The translations under genes were made by a program, and so were the position numbers. Positions 1 to 7,339 of a stretch of 34,959 nucleotides of DNA are shown piece by piece. Source of the stretch: Halobacteriovorax sp. Lineage in GTDB: Bacteria > Bdellovibrionota > Bacteriovoracia > Bacteriovoracales > Bacteriovoracaceae. The stretch is taken from positions 1 to 34,959 of the forward strand of contig JAIFLR010000005.1 in assembly GCA_020048985.1 (NCBI GenBank), read 5' to 3'. The notes below the pieces were generated by a model. It was given only the letters and a program-made list of their open reading frames with translations, did not search any database and was not told where the DNA came from. Every line of letters begins with the position of its first letter. Position 1 is the first letter of the stretch.

Positions 1-215
1 ATTATGAGAATAAATTAAAAGAGCTTAAGGCCATAACGAGTAAAGAATTGGCCCAAAAAGATACGATGAAGCAAATAGAACTTGACCGTATCAAGATGGC
101 CTATGATGAAGAAAAAAACCGTTTGGTTTCTGGATATGAGAACCAAATCCAGGCCATCAAGACCGGGCATAATGACCAGATGCAGTCGATGAAAGATTTT
201 AAAAGATTAAGTTAA
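1..215 (+). CDS. C-terminal end of a coiled-coil protein (partial)
   Basis: An open reading frame enters from the left edge (first full codon at base 3) and stops with TAA at 213-215, giving the last 70 residues of a protein. The segment is highly charged (many Lys, Glu, Gln) with regularly spaced hydrophobic residues, as expected for a long helix or coiled coil, and has no Cys or recognisable catalytic motif. It ends 32 bp before the pyruvate kinase start on the same strand, with no clear promoter in the gap, so the two may be co-transcribed. Function cannot be assigned from this fragment. Confidence 0.7.
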   Translation, partial: YENKLKELKAITSKELAQKDTMKQIELDRIKMAYDEEKNRLVSGYENQIQAIKTGHNDQMQSMKDFKRLS

Positions 216-247
216 AAAGTTAATAACCTCATCAAAAGAATAATCCT

Positions 248-1945
248 ATGTCTAGTCGCCGCGCTAAGATCATAGCGACTATCGGACCTAGCTCCAACAC
301 CATTGAGATGCTAGAGAAAATGATTAGGGCAGGAATGAATGCTGCCAGAGTCAATATGTCCCATGGAACCTATGAAGCTCATGAACAATCAATCAAAAAC
401 ATCCGCCAAGCCTCAAAGAATGTAGGACAGGAAGTTGCCATCCTTCTGGATCTACAAGGGCCAAAAATCAGGGTCGATAAAGTGCCTGAACCCCTTCAGC
501 TTAATGACGGTGATGTCTGGGTGATTGGCCCTTCACATGTTAAAGAGCAATATCCTGAATATGTAAAAAATTTCATTCCAACCATTTATAAAAATCTCGT
601 TGCAGATGCGCATGTCGGTGCACGGATTCTTTTTGATGATGGGCTTATCGTGGCAGAAGCTATTGAGAAAGATCGGGAAGTACTAAAAATTAAAGTTGTC
701 GTTGGTGGGCTTCTGAAATCCAATAAAGGAATTAACCTTCCTTACGTAAAAGTCTCGGCTCCTAGTTTTACCGATAAAGACCGGGAAGATCTCTTGTTTG
801 GTCTAAAGCAAGGAATTGATTACGTTGCTTTAAGTTTTGTTCGCACGGCTGAAGATATCCTAGAAGTAAAATCCCTGCTGCATAAAATGAAAGTTCAGGT
901 GCCGATCGTTTCTAAGATCGAGAAGCCTGAGGCTTTGGACAATATGGAGAGTATTGTAAATGTTTCTGATGCGATTATGATCGCTCGCGGAGACATGGGT
1001 GTTGAAGTGGGTAACCATTTGGTTCCTGGTATTCAGAAAAAAATGATCAAGCTTTGTAATGAACTTGGTAAACCGATCATCACGGCCACACAAATGTTGG
1101 AAAGTATGATCACGAATTCCGCTCCAACACGTGCGGAGGCTTCTGATGTTGCCAATGCTATCTGGGACGGAACTGACGTTGTGATGCTCTCTGGTGAGAC
1201 TGCTTCCGGGAAATATCCTCTAGAAGCGATCACTATTATGAGTCAAATTATTGAAGAAGCGGAAAAGGCTCCAAGAGAGAGACCCTTTCTTCGTCATATG
1301 AATATTTCAAGTGTCACGGCTTCAATCCAAGTTGCTGCCTCGATCGTGGCAGAGAAGAACAATGCACGATGGATTATTTCTATTACTGAGGGTGGGAACT
1401 CCTGTAAAAAGATGACTCGTTTTCGTCCCAAAACTCCCGTTTTAGGAGTGACAAATTCTATCGATGTTATCAGAAGAATGAGTTTATACTGGGGAATACA
1501 CCCATATTTTTTTAATATTCATGATAACTCTGATTTGACGAAACTTGGCGATATGATGATCACTGAGTTGAAAGAGAAAAAGCTTCTTGATCTCGGTGAG
1601 AAAGTTGTAATCACTGTTGGTGATGGGAAATTCTTTCGCCAGGGAACAACCAACTCGATAAGAGTTGAAGTGATTAAGGACGTTCCTAAGGCCCTCAAAA
1701 ATTTGGATCAAGATTCGATCCAGGAGGTGTCTTTTGACAAGGGAAAGCTTCTACTTGATACAAGCATCTGTGCTTCATGCCAGGCCTGTATCAACGTTTG
1801 TCCTTATGAAATTTGGACAACGAAATTAGAAAAGAATCACGATACCAGAATTGATGCATCCAAAATACACATGTGCGATCTGGACATGCAGTGTGTGGAG
1901 GCGTGCCCAACTGGAGCTATTGAGATTATACCTTCCTCTCGATGA
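248..1945 (+). CDS. pyk: Pyruvate kinase with C-terminal ferredoxin-like Fe-S domain
   Basis: Catalyses phosphoenolpyruvate + ADP to pyruvate + ATP in the cytoplasm, the last step of glycolysis. The first ~475 of 565 residues form an ordinary pyruvate kinase: the N-terminal RRAKIIATIGPSS, LDLQGPKIRV, VSKIEKPEAL, the IARGDMGVEV loop and the TATQMLESM...PTRAEASDVANA signature are all present. The usual family length is ~470-480. The extra tail carries C508-x2-C511-x2-C514-x3-C518-Pro and then C543-x5-C549-x3-C553-Pro followed by TGAIEI, which is a ferredoxin-type fold. The second motif has only three cysteines, so one 4Fe-4S plus one 3Fe-4S or incomplete cluster is possible. The frame is continuous across the junction. 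The start ATG has only a weak Shine-Dalgarno. The stop overlaps the queG start by 4 bp (ATGA). The kinase assignment is firm; the role of the tail is unknown. Confidence 0.95.
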   Translation: MSSRRAKIIATIGPSSNTIEMLEKMIRAGMNAARVNMSHGTYEAHEQSIKNIRQASKNVGQEVAILLDLQGPKIRVDKVPEPLQLNDGDVWVIGPSHVKEQYPEYVKNFIPTIYKNLVADAHVGARILFDDGLIVAEAIEKDREVLKIKVVVGGLLKSNKGINLPYVKVSAPSFTDKDREDLLFGLKQGIDYVALSFVRTAEDILEVKSLLHKMKVQVPIVSKIEKPEALDNMESIVNVSDAIMIARGDMGVEVGNHLVPGIQKKMIKLCNELGKPIITATQMLESMITNSAPTRAEASDVANAIWDGTDVVMLSGETASGKYPLEAITIMSQIIEEAEKAPRERPFLRHMNISSVTASIQVAASIVAEKNNARWIISITEGGNSCKKMTRFRPKTPVLGVTNSIDVIRRMSLYWGIHPYFFNIHDNSDLTKLGDMMITELKEKKLLDLGEKVVITVGDGKFFRQGTTNSIRVEVIKDVPKALKNLDQDSIQEVSFDKGKLLLDTSICASCQACINVCPYEIWTTKLEKNHDTRIDASKIHMCDLDMQCVEACPTGAIEIIPSSR

Positions 1946-2937
1946 ATGATCTTTTGAATGTATCCCAGGATAAATTAAAATCTCTGGGAATTCTGGACTG
2001 GGGATATTCTGAAGAATCACTTCCCCAGTCAGTCAGTCGCTATGAAGAATGGGTGAATCAAGATCTCCAGGCCCCTCTCTCATATTTGGCCGATCACCGC
2101 AAAGATCTCAGACGTGACATCAAAAATGTTTATCCAGAATTTCAATCAGCTTTGGTTTTCCTTTTTAGTTATCAGGAAGCCAAGAAGTGGTTGCTGGACA
2201 ATAATCGTCACGAAATTGCAGCTTATTCGCTTGGGTTTGAAGGGCAAGACTATCATTCGGTCCTTAAGGAGCGTCTCAATTCGATATACTCGCTCCTAAA
2301 AGATTCTTATCCTGAACTAGAGCATTTCATCGCTTTGGATGCCCAGCCTATCTTGGAAAGAGATCTCGCTTTTAGGGCCGGTCTGGGATGGTTTGGCAAA
2401 AATTCCATGATCATTCATCAAAAAGAGGGGAGCTATTTCATTATTGGCTCGCTACTTCTAAATCAAAAACTAAATTTAGAAACACCCCAAGCAGATATTG
2501 ATCATTGTGGGCAATGCTCGGCCTGCATAGATGCTTGTCCTACCAAGGCAATTGATGCTGAAACCAGGACTGTGATTGCTTCTCAGTGTATATCTACTTA
2601 TACCATCGAGATTTTTAAAGATGCAGAAGCTCCGAAAGGCTTTGAGAAATCACGTGGAGAATTTTTTGGCTGCGATATTTGCCAGGACGTTTGTCCGTGG
2701 AACCGTAAACCACTGGCGCGAGTTATCGGAACTCTGAAACTCCCAGAGCGCCTGACTTTTTTAAAGGATTGGTTTTTTGATTTACCTATCAGGGATCTGG
2801 TTAAAATAATAGAAGGGCAAACCAATCGTGGTTTCAAGAAAAAGCTCTCAGGAACAGCGTTTGATCGTCCAGGGAAAGAGGGGTGGCTTAAAAACTTGAA
2901 ATCGATCCTTTCTAAATCCAGCCGAAATGATTCTTAA
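1942..2937 (+). CDS. queG: Epoxyqueuosine reductase QueG
   Basis: Reduces epoxyqueuosine to queuosine in the wobble position of GUN-anticodon tRNAs, using cobalamin and two 4Fe-4S clusters in the cytoplasm. The 331-residue protein has the family's cofactor-binding N-terminal part (AFRAGLGWFGKNSMIIH region) and the paired Fe-S motifs: CGQCSACIDACPTKAI, then CDICQDVCPWNRK. Length is close to normal (about 340-380). Its ATG lies inside the end of pyk (4-bp overlap), so translation is probably coupled, and no separate promoter is visible. Its 3' end overlaps the convergent hydrolase gene by 26 bp. Since QueG needs an electron donor, the ferredoxin-like tail of the upstream pyruvate kinase is an intriguing neighbour, but a functional link is only inference. 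Confidence 0.93.
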   Translation: MNDLLNVSQDKLKSLGILDWGYSEESLPQSVSRYEEWVNQDLQAPLSYLADHRKDLRRDIKNVYPEFQSALVFLFSYQEAKKWLLDNNRHEIAAYSLGFEGQDYHSVLKERLNSIYSLLKDSYPELEHFIALDAQPILERDLAFRAGLGWFGKNSMIIHQKEGSYFIIGSLLLNQKLNLETPQADIDHCGQCSACIDACPTKAIDAETRTVIASQCISTYTIEIFKDAEAPKGFEKSRGEFFGCDICQDVCPWNRKPLARVIGTLKLPERLTFLKDWFFDLPIRDLVKIIEGQTNRGFKKKLSGTAFDRPGKEGWLKNLKSILSKSSRNDS

Positions 2938-3715
2938 GAAATGAATAGATGTGTGCCGTCGCGGCTCCCGGCTCATGATGAGGAAGTCGTTTTGGTTTTT
3001 CAGTTGTTACCGCATTACCCTGTTTTTCCAGAATCTCTTTAAATACTTCCATCCCAAGATTTCCCACTACAATATCATCTTCGCCAGTGATCATATGAAT
3101 GCGCTGATTTGAAAGAGTGATATTTTCTTTAGCGTCCTTTAACCAAGCAAAGACTTCTTTAGAGTCCAGATTAGGAGAAACTAATTGTCTGCGAATGGAG
3201 AGTGTCTTTTCATAAAACGCAGTTTCAAAAAGGTGGGTGGCCTGCCTTTGACCGATGCCGATACCCACGGCTACGGCCAGACGCTGGATTGAAGCGAACT
3301 GGGAGAGTTCCAGGGCTTTGATGGAAGTGTAGGCCCCAAGAGAGTGACCCCCAAGAATGACCGCCGTATTGGCCGGGAACTGACCAAATCCGAGATGCTG
3401 CTCCAGCAGAGCGCTCAGGCGATTATAGGCCTCGCCAAAAAGTTCGTGAGCGTGTTCTTTGAAATCTTCAAAACTATTAACTTCGTGAAAACTACCCAAG
3501 TAGTGGCCAGGCTGATCAAAAATCAAACAAGGGACACCAGATTCTACCAGGCGCGTGGCCCAATTCAGGCAGTCCCCCTTATGAGAAGTGTAGCCATGAC
3601 TAAACAACGCCCATTCACTCTTTATTGGGCCTTTACCGGGCGCAGGAATGAACGCCAAGGCATTCACTTGGAACCAAGGGAGGGAAAGCTCCAGGCAGAT
3701 AACTTTCGCGGACAT
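2912..3715 (-). CDS. Alpha/beta-hydrolase family protein
   Basis: A 267-residue protein with an alpha/beta-hydrolase fold: an oxyanion-loop region FSHGYTSHKGD near residue 40, the nucleophile elbow GGHSLGAY (catalytic Ser), an acid candidate in TGEDDIVV, and a catalytic His candidate in LPHHEPGAA near the C-terminus. The complete triad suggests an active esterase, thioesterase or lipase-like enzyme, but the substrate cannot be read from the sequence. No signal peptide is apparent, so it is probably cytoplasmic. An AAAGGA ribosome binding site precedes the ATG. It is convergent with queG and overlaps it by 26 bp at the 3' ends. Its upstream side faces the tRNA-Phe promoter region. Confidence 0.8.
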   Translation of the reverse strand: MSAKVICLELSLPWFQVNALAFIPAPGKGPIKSEWALFSHGYTSHKGDCLNWATRLVESGVPCLIFDQPGHYLGSFHEVNSFEDFKEHAHELFGEAYNRLSALLEQHLGFGQFPANTAVILGGHSLGAYTSIKALELSQFASIQRLAVAVGIGIGQRQATHLFETAFYEKTLSIRRQLVSPNLDSKEVFAWLKDAKENITLSNQRIHMITGEDDIVVGNLGMEVFKEILEKQGNAVTTEKPKRLPHHEPGAATAHIYSFLKNHFGWI

Positions 3716-3763
3716 AAAATCCTTTGACTCGAGTCGTTACTTTAATCTTTTACTGAATAGTCG

Positions 3764-3792
3764 TTGACGAGAACCGTCTGAAACATTAACTT
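3764..3792 (+). promoter_or_regulatory. Possible sigma70 promoter for tRNA-Phe
   Basis: TTGACG at 3764-3769 is followed after 17 bp by TAACTT at 3787-3792. The -35 matches the consensus at 5 of 6 positions but the -10 is weak. Transcription would start about 38 bp upstream of the tRNA. This is a motif match only. Confidence 0.35.
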
Positions 3793-3836
3793 AGAGTTCT
3801 CTTTTTTAGAAGTACAAGTTATCTGATTTTCGATAT

Positions 3837-3912
3837 GCCCGCTTAGCTCAGTCGGTAGAGCAAAGGACTGAAAATCCTTGTGTCCGCAGTTCGATTCTGC
3901 GAGTGGGCACCA
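3837..3912 (+). tRNA. tRNA-Phe (anticodon GAA)
   Basis: A complete 76-nt cloverleaf. The 7-bp acceptor stem pairs GCCCGCT with AGTGGGC (one G-U pair). The D arm contains AGCTCAG...GGTAGAGC. The anticodon stem AAGGA/TCCTT holds the loop CTGAAAA, giving anticodon GAA for phenylalanine. The T arm CGCAG-TTCGATT-CTGCG is intact. The CCA end is encoded in the genome. It stands alone and is followed immediately by an intrinsic terminator. Queuosine is not expected here because GAA is not a GUN anticodon. Confidence 0.97.
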
Positions 3913-3959
3913 AAAAAAGCCTTAGTAAAATTTAACCCATTTTACTGAGGCTTTTTTTA
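3913..3959 (+). terminator. Intrinsic terminator behind tRNA-Phe
   Basis: A 15-bp stem (left arm AAGCCTTAGTAAAAT, right arm ATTTTACTGAGGCTT, one G-U pair) closes a 7-nt loop and is followed by a run of T. An A run on the left means it could also terminate transcription from the other direction. Confidence 0.9.
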
Positions 3960-4215
3960 TTTCTGGTGATTAATCTGGGAGAACGAGACAAATCAGAATT
4001 AAGAGAAACGCTTAAGTTCCCCCTTCATTATATGGAAAAGCATCTTTAAAGGTTTCACCTTTTCAAGATAGAAAATCTTTAAAGTACAATTCTTAAAATC
4101 ATTATCGAAAAAATCGAACTATAATATCAACATTATCTATTGGATCAATATGTGAAGCAGTGGCACAATACTAACTCTGAGTTGATAATAGCTACAAATT
4201 AAGAGGAACTATTGA
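3960..4215. promoter_or_regulatory. Leader region of the carbonic anhydrase operon with repeated CTTTAAAG sites
   Basis: This 256-bp stretch has no convincing open reading frame. It contains a perfect 10-bp direct repeat ATCTTTAAAG at 4042-4051 and 4075-4084, 33 bp apart (about three helical turns). Each copy includes the palindrome CTTTAAAG. A perfect -10 box TATAAT lies at 4120-4125 without a good -35, which would fit an activator-dependent promoter whose sites sit near -84 and -51. A GAGGAA ribosome binding site precedes the ATG at 4216. The promoter and operator readings are inference. Confidence 0.4.
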
Positions 4216-4842
4216 ATGAAAACGTTAAACAAAGAAATGCAAGATAAAATTACCCCTGCAATGGGACTTAAACTTCTCAAAGATGGAAATGAAAGATTTA
4301 TTAATAATTTGAAAATTAATCGGAACTTACTTCAGCAAATGAATGATACGAGTGATGGCCAACATCCTTTCGCTGTAATTATAAGCTGTATGGATTCAAG
4401 AACATCTGCAGAGCTAGTTTTTGACCAAGGTCTAGGAGATATTTTTAGTATTCGTATTGCAGGAAATGTAATCAATGAAGATATTCTAGGTAGTGCTGAA
4501 TTTGGATGTAAAGTAATAGGGGCGAAAGTGATTGTGGTCCTTGGTCATACCAGCTGTGGAGCTATTAAAGGGGCGATTGCGAATGTTGATTTAGGTCACC
4601 TGCACTTTATCACACACAAAATTCAGCGTTGTATTCCACTTCTCAAAAAACAATTACCTTCTGTGTCTGACGATGACCTCTGTTCGCATGTTACTAAGGC
4701 CAATATTGCCTTGGGTGTGCAAGATCTCAAATCGCGCTCATCGATTTTAGAAAATATGTCCTATAAAGGTGAAATCTTGATTGTTGGTGCTGAATATAAT
4801 GTTTCAACCGGCGCTGTTGAGTTTTTTGAGACTGAAGCATGA
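4216..4842 (+). CDS. Beta-class carbonic anhydrase
   Basis: Interconverts CO2 and bicarbonate using a zinc ion. The 208-residue protein has the family's zinc ligands and catalytic dyad in place: C58, D60 and R62 in the SCMDSR motif, and H111 with C114 in GHTSCGA. The segments RIAGNV and GSAEFGCKV are also typical. Length is normal for prokaryotic beta-CAs (about 200-220). There is no signal peptide, so it is cytoplasmic. It is the first gene of a two-gene operon: its stop overlaps the start of a DUF1275 membrane protein by 4 bp. That linkage suggests the membrane protein and the enzyme act on related substrates, but this is not established. Confidence 0.93.
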   Translation: MKTLNKEMQDKITPAMGLKLLKDGNERFINNLKINRNLLQQMNDTSDGQHPFAVIISCMDSRTSAELVFDQGLGDIFSIRIAGNVINEDILGSAEFGCKVIGAKVIVVLGHTSCGAIKGAIANVDLGHLHFITHKIQRCIPLLKKQLPSVSDDDLCSHVTKANIALGVQDLKSRSSILENMSYKGEILIVGAEYNVSTGAVEFFETEA

Positions 4843-5594
4843 TTCATTGTGAAAATGTTGCAGATGTATACACTAAAGGCAAAATGTCACTTTGGCTTTT
4901 GTCTGCCTTTAAGTCCGGATTTATTAATTCGGCAGGATTTCTCATTACTGGAAAATTCGTCTCTCACGTTACAGGTTTCGGAACCCAGGTCGGAATTGCG
5001 ATGGGGCATAGTGAGTATTTTTTCGGAGCAGAATTACTAATAATACCCGTTTCTTTTATCATGGGAGGAGTGATCTCTTCACTTGTACTTGATAGACCCA
5101 CACATAAAATTCCGGCCTATCATTATGTCCAGGGGCTTATAACAATCCTGATCGCTTTTCTTATTTTTTTGGGCGAAAGCGGTTTGGTATCGAGCGATGT
5201 TCCTTTTGATGCAGATGAAAGTTATCAGTTTATTGAGTTCGTCATTATTGGTTTGTTGTGCTTTATCTGTGGATTAAAAAATAGTCTGGTCACATGGACA
5301 ACTTACGGTAAAATTCGAGTTACTCATTTAACAGGCCTTTCAACCGATATTGGCCTGCATTTAATGAGTACGATTAATCCCAGATATAAGACCATTCGCC
5401 TTAAAGAGAGCAGAATCATTAATATCCACCGGATAGCAATCCTGGTTTCATTCTCGATTGGTGCCTTCATTTCAGCAATTGTATTTCCTATGTTTGGTTT
5501 TAAAGCATTTTATATTGTTATGGGCATTTCATTTTTTATGACGATTCTATCCATACAGTTTAGGAATAAAAGTTTACTTGCTAGTGCGGCATAA
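4839..5594 (+). CDS. DUF1275 (YoaK-family) membrane protein
   Basis: A 251-residue integral membrane protein with roughly six hydrophobic segments. Two related stretches, around residues 24-53 (SGFINSAGFL...SHVTGFGTQVG) and 142-170 (GLKNSLVTW...THLTGLSTDIG), match the internally repeated pattern of DUF1275 proteins. In these, a Gly-rich half-helix followed by a T-G-x-x-T-x-x-G-like motif occurs twice. The family has no firmly established function and is often discussed as transporter-like. It is translated from an ATG overlapping the carbonic anhydrase stop (ATGA), so the two are co-expressed and probably functionally linked. Transport of bicarbonate or another anion is a guess from this context only. 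Confidence 0.8.
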   Translation: MIHCENVADVYTKGKMSLWLLSAFKSGFINSAGFLITGKFVSHVTGFGTQVGIAMGHSEYFFGAELLIIPVSFIMGGVISSLVLDRPTHKIPAYHYVQGLITILIAFLIFLGESGLVSSDVPFDADESYQFIEFVIIGLLCFICGLKNSLVTWTTYGKIRVTHLTGLSTDIGLHLMSTINPRYKTIRLKESRIINIHRIAILVSFSIGAFISAIVFPMFGFKAFYIVMGISFFMTILSIQFRNKSLLASAA

Positions 5595-5636
5595 ATTAAG
5601 TATTAACCTCATTTATTAGCTAAAATAAAGGTTGTT

Positions 5637-6089
5637 GTGCATACATATTTTGCCCTCTTTTGTATTCTTCTCTCTTTTCAAGTAAACGCCTTCGAAGTCC
5701 AATTTGTTGGTCCTTGTTCACAGCAGCCTTTGCTTTCACAAGAAGTAAAATTTGCTGAAGGCATGAATGTCGGTGAAGTGAGTTTAATGGTCTTGGACGC
5801 TCATCAAATTCCCTACCAGGGAGTTTCAGCAGGGTTTAATCAGATATTTGGATCTGCCATTGGACTAGATGCCATGGAAGTCATTAGTAACAACGAGATG
5901 ATGGCCTATGGTTGGTGCTTTGAAGTGGATGGAGAGATTCCGGAGGTCCTGGCAGATAAGGTTCCGGTTAAAAAGACTACAAAAATGATTAGTTGGTTTT
6001 ATGGCTACGCTCATTACTTCAATGGTGAATGGGTGGCGCAATGCCTGAAAAGTCACCTTCGTAGGCCAGTTAAGTTTTGCCAACCTTAA
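5637..6089 (+). CDS. Exported DUF4430-like protein
   Basis: A 150-residue protein starting at GTG 5637, chosen because AAAGG lies just upstream and the N-terminus then forms a signal peptide (hydrophobic FALFCILLSFQVNAF with an A-F cleavage region). The mature part resembles DUF4430 / transcobalamin C-terminal-like domains: a conserved tyrosine-tryptophan region (AYGWCFEVDGE), a short proline-rich loop, and a closing W-F-Y-G-Y-A strand. In that family these elements build a small ubiquitin-like fold. Several cysteines (mature C27, C108, C136, C148 region) could form disulfides in the periplasm. It follows the DUF1275 gene by 42 bp and may belong to the same transcript. The ligand is unknown. 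Confidence 0.6.
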   Translation: MHTYFALFCILLSFQVNAFEVQFVGPCSQQPLLSQEVKFAEGMNVGEVSLMVLDAHQIPYQGVSAGFNQIFGSAIGLDAMEVISNNEMMAYGWCFEVDGEIPEVLADKVPVKKTTKMISWFYGYAHYFNGEWVAQCLKSHLRRPVKFCQP

Positions 6090-6210
6090 GGCCAGAATCG
6101 ACTAAACTTTAGACACCCCCCCTGTAACAGCTACTCTGGCCAAATCTATTTCCCTTAAAAATGTTAAAAGTAAGTTGAACCTATTTTTAACGATATCTAG
6201 GGAGAGTATA

Positions 6211-6750
6211 ATGAAAAAGTACCTATTGATCGGTCTTCAGCTTACGCTTGTGGCCGCTAATTGTCTGGCAAGTGATGTTCTGGTTAACGCCGTATCGATA
6301 CTGGAAAATGATTATAAACTTCAATGTGCTCAAACTGATAAGAAGAGCTTCCACTGCCACGTAAAAAATGATCGCATGCATGGGCTTGATATTTCTGTGC
6401 GAGAGAATTCTAAAAAAACAACACTTACGGTTTCGGATTTTAATGAGAGTGAAATCATCCTGGCTAGTGGTGGTTTAGAGAAAGGTTTGGATCGTCACTT
6501 CTTTGGTGAAGGCCTGACTAATGGTATTATCAAAGCTTTGGACGAATCTGATTCTGATTTAACGTGTGAGGCGCTTCATCCCTATTTTATCGGCAAGCAG
6601 GAAAGTGCTGTATTGAACCCGTGGTGGCAAGTTGTGAGTTTATCTGATTGTTATAACTCAAAAGGCTTGGCCTTCAAAGTGAGAGCGAACTCGGGAAGCA
6701 TCAATCGCTCGTTTGGTTTCTTGAAAACAATTACGATCACAAAAAACTAG
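6211..6750 (+). CDS. Exported protein of unknown function
   Basis: 179 residues from the ATG at 6211, which has GGGAG upstream; an upstream in-frame TTG at 6175 lacks a ribosome binding site. The N-terminus MKKYLLIGLQLTLVAANCLA is a clear signal peptide, so the mature protein is periplasmic or outside the cell. It contains several cysteines (KLQC, FHC, LTC, SDC) that could form disulfide bonds, and a KTTLTVSDF strand-like segment. I do not recognise a family. It is separated from the preceding gene by about 120 bp and ends against a hairpin shared with the convergent VOC gene. Confidence 0.65.
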   Translation: MKKYLLIGLQLTLVAANCLASDVLVNAVSILENDYKLQCAQTDKKSFHCHVKNDRMHGLDISVRENSKKTTLTVSDFNESEIILASGGLEKGLDRHFFGEGLTNGIIKALDESDSDLTCEALHPYFIGKQESAVLNPWWQVVSLSDCYNSKGLAFKVRANSGSINRSFGFLKTITITKN

Positions 6751-6756
6751 TTTCTG

Positions 6757-6786
6757 TTTTAAAGCCCCGGATAGATCTGGGGCCTT
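6757..6786. terminator. Hairpin between convergent genes, probable terminator
   Basis: GCCCC at 6764-6768 pairs with GGGGC at 6779-6783, extended inward by GGAT/ATCT pairing. It lies between the 3' ends of two convergent genes. The T tract (6757-6760) is short, and on the minus-strand side the run is only TTTAAAA, so termination strength is uncertain. Confidence 0.5.
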
Positions 6787-6788
6787 AA

Positions 6789-7244
6789 TCAACTCAATAT
6801 TTTTTTGGACCGCTTCTCCATCTCCTCAGGTGAAACATCTTCAATATGTGTGGCAAAATGCCAATTGTTTCCGAACGGGTCTTGTATGGTTCCCATTCTG
6901 TCTCCATAATACTCGTTCTTTAAGGGACGAATTACCTTTGCACCCGCTTTTGTCGCTTTTTCAAAAGCTGCATCCACATCTTCGACATAGAGAAGTAAAG
7001 AAAAGGACCTTCCTTTTCCAGCGGCGGCATCTATGTTGGGTAATTCATCCGCCAGCATAATAATTGAATCACCGATTCGAAGTTCACAGTGCTGAATTTT
7101 ACCGTTGGGAGTTAAAATGCGAAAAACTTCAGTCGCACCAAAGGCCTTCTTGTAAAACTCTATTGCCTCAGATGCATTTGGCACCATTAAGTAAGGAGTT
7201 AAAGAATGATAACCTTCTGGGATAGCTTTGATTTGGGTTTCCAT
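6789..7244 (-). CDS. VOC-family (glyoxalase / PhnB-like) protein
   Basis: 151 residues with the vicinal-oxygen-chelate fold of PhnB/YdcK-like proteins: LTPYLMVPNASEAIEFYKKA at the start, GATEVFRI, and the late motif DPFGNNWHFATH, which contains the conserved D-P-F-G-x-x-W. VOC proteins of this subgroup include resistance and isomerase-like enzymes as well as many uncharacterised ones, so no substrate can be named. There is no signal peptide. An AAGGAG site lies 7 bp before the ATG. Upstream (7259-7278) is a perfect ATGATG/CATCAT inverted repeat with an 8-bp spacer that could be an operator. It is convergent with the preceding exported-protein gene. Confidence 0.8.
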   Translation of the reverse strand: METQIKAIPEGYHSLTPYLMVPNASEAIEFYKKAFGATEVFRILTPNGKIQHCELRIGDSIIMLADELPNIDAAAGKGRSFSLLLYVEDVDAAFEKATKAGAKVIRPLKNEYYGDRMGTIQDPFGNNWHFATHIEDVSPEEMEKRSKKILS

Positions 7245-7258
7245 CTTTTTCTCCTTGG

Positions 7259-7315
7259 ATGATGTTTGTCGTCATCATAAGGCCCGATCAATGAGGTGAA
7301 AACCTCACTGCGGCC
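7259..7315. repeat. Inverted repeats between the VOC gene and batB
   Basis: ATGATG at 7259-7264 and CATCAT at 7273-7278 form an inverted repeat just upstream of the VOC ribosome binding site. Next to it TGAGGT-GAAA-ACCTCA (7292-7307) forms a 6-bp hairpin with a GNRA loop, flanked by GGCC on both sides. The first could be an operator and the second a batB 3'-end structure. No T run follows, so a classical terminator is not supported. Confidence 0.4.
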
Positions 7316-7339
7316 AATGCAAAGGCAAAGACTCTGATT

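Noticed and set aside
1700-1945. The Fe-S tail of pyruvate kinase as a separate ferredoxin gene fused by a sequencing error
   Set aside because: The frame is open without break from the kinase core through both motifs, and no start codon with a ribosome binding site precedes the tail. A fusion artefact cannot be excluded entirely but the sequence gives no sign of one.
3344-3727. A 127-residue plus-strand frame opposite the alpha/beta hydrolase
   Set aside because: It is antisense to a gene with a complete catalytic triad, has no ribosome binding site and no recognisable content.
6090-6141. GGCCAGA/TCTGGCC inverted repeat with a 38-bp loop between two exported protein genes
   Set aside because: Seven pairs over a long loop with no T run and no clear operator layout; chance cannot be ruled out.
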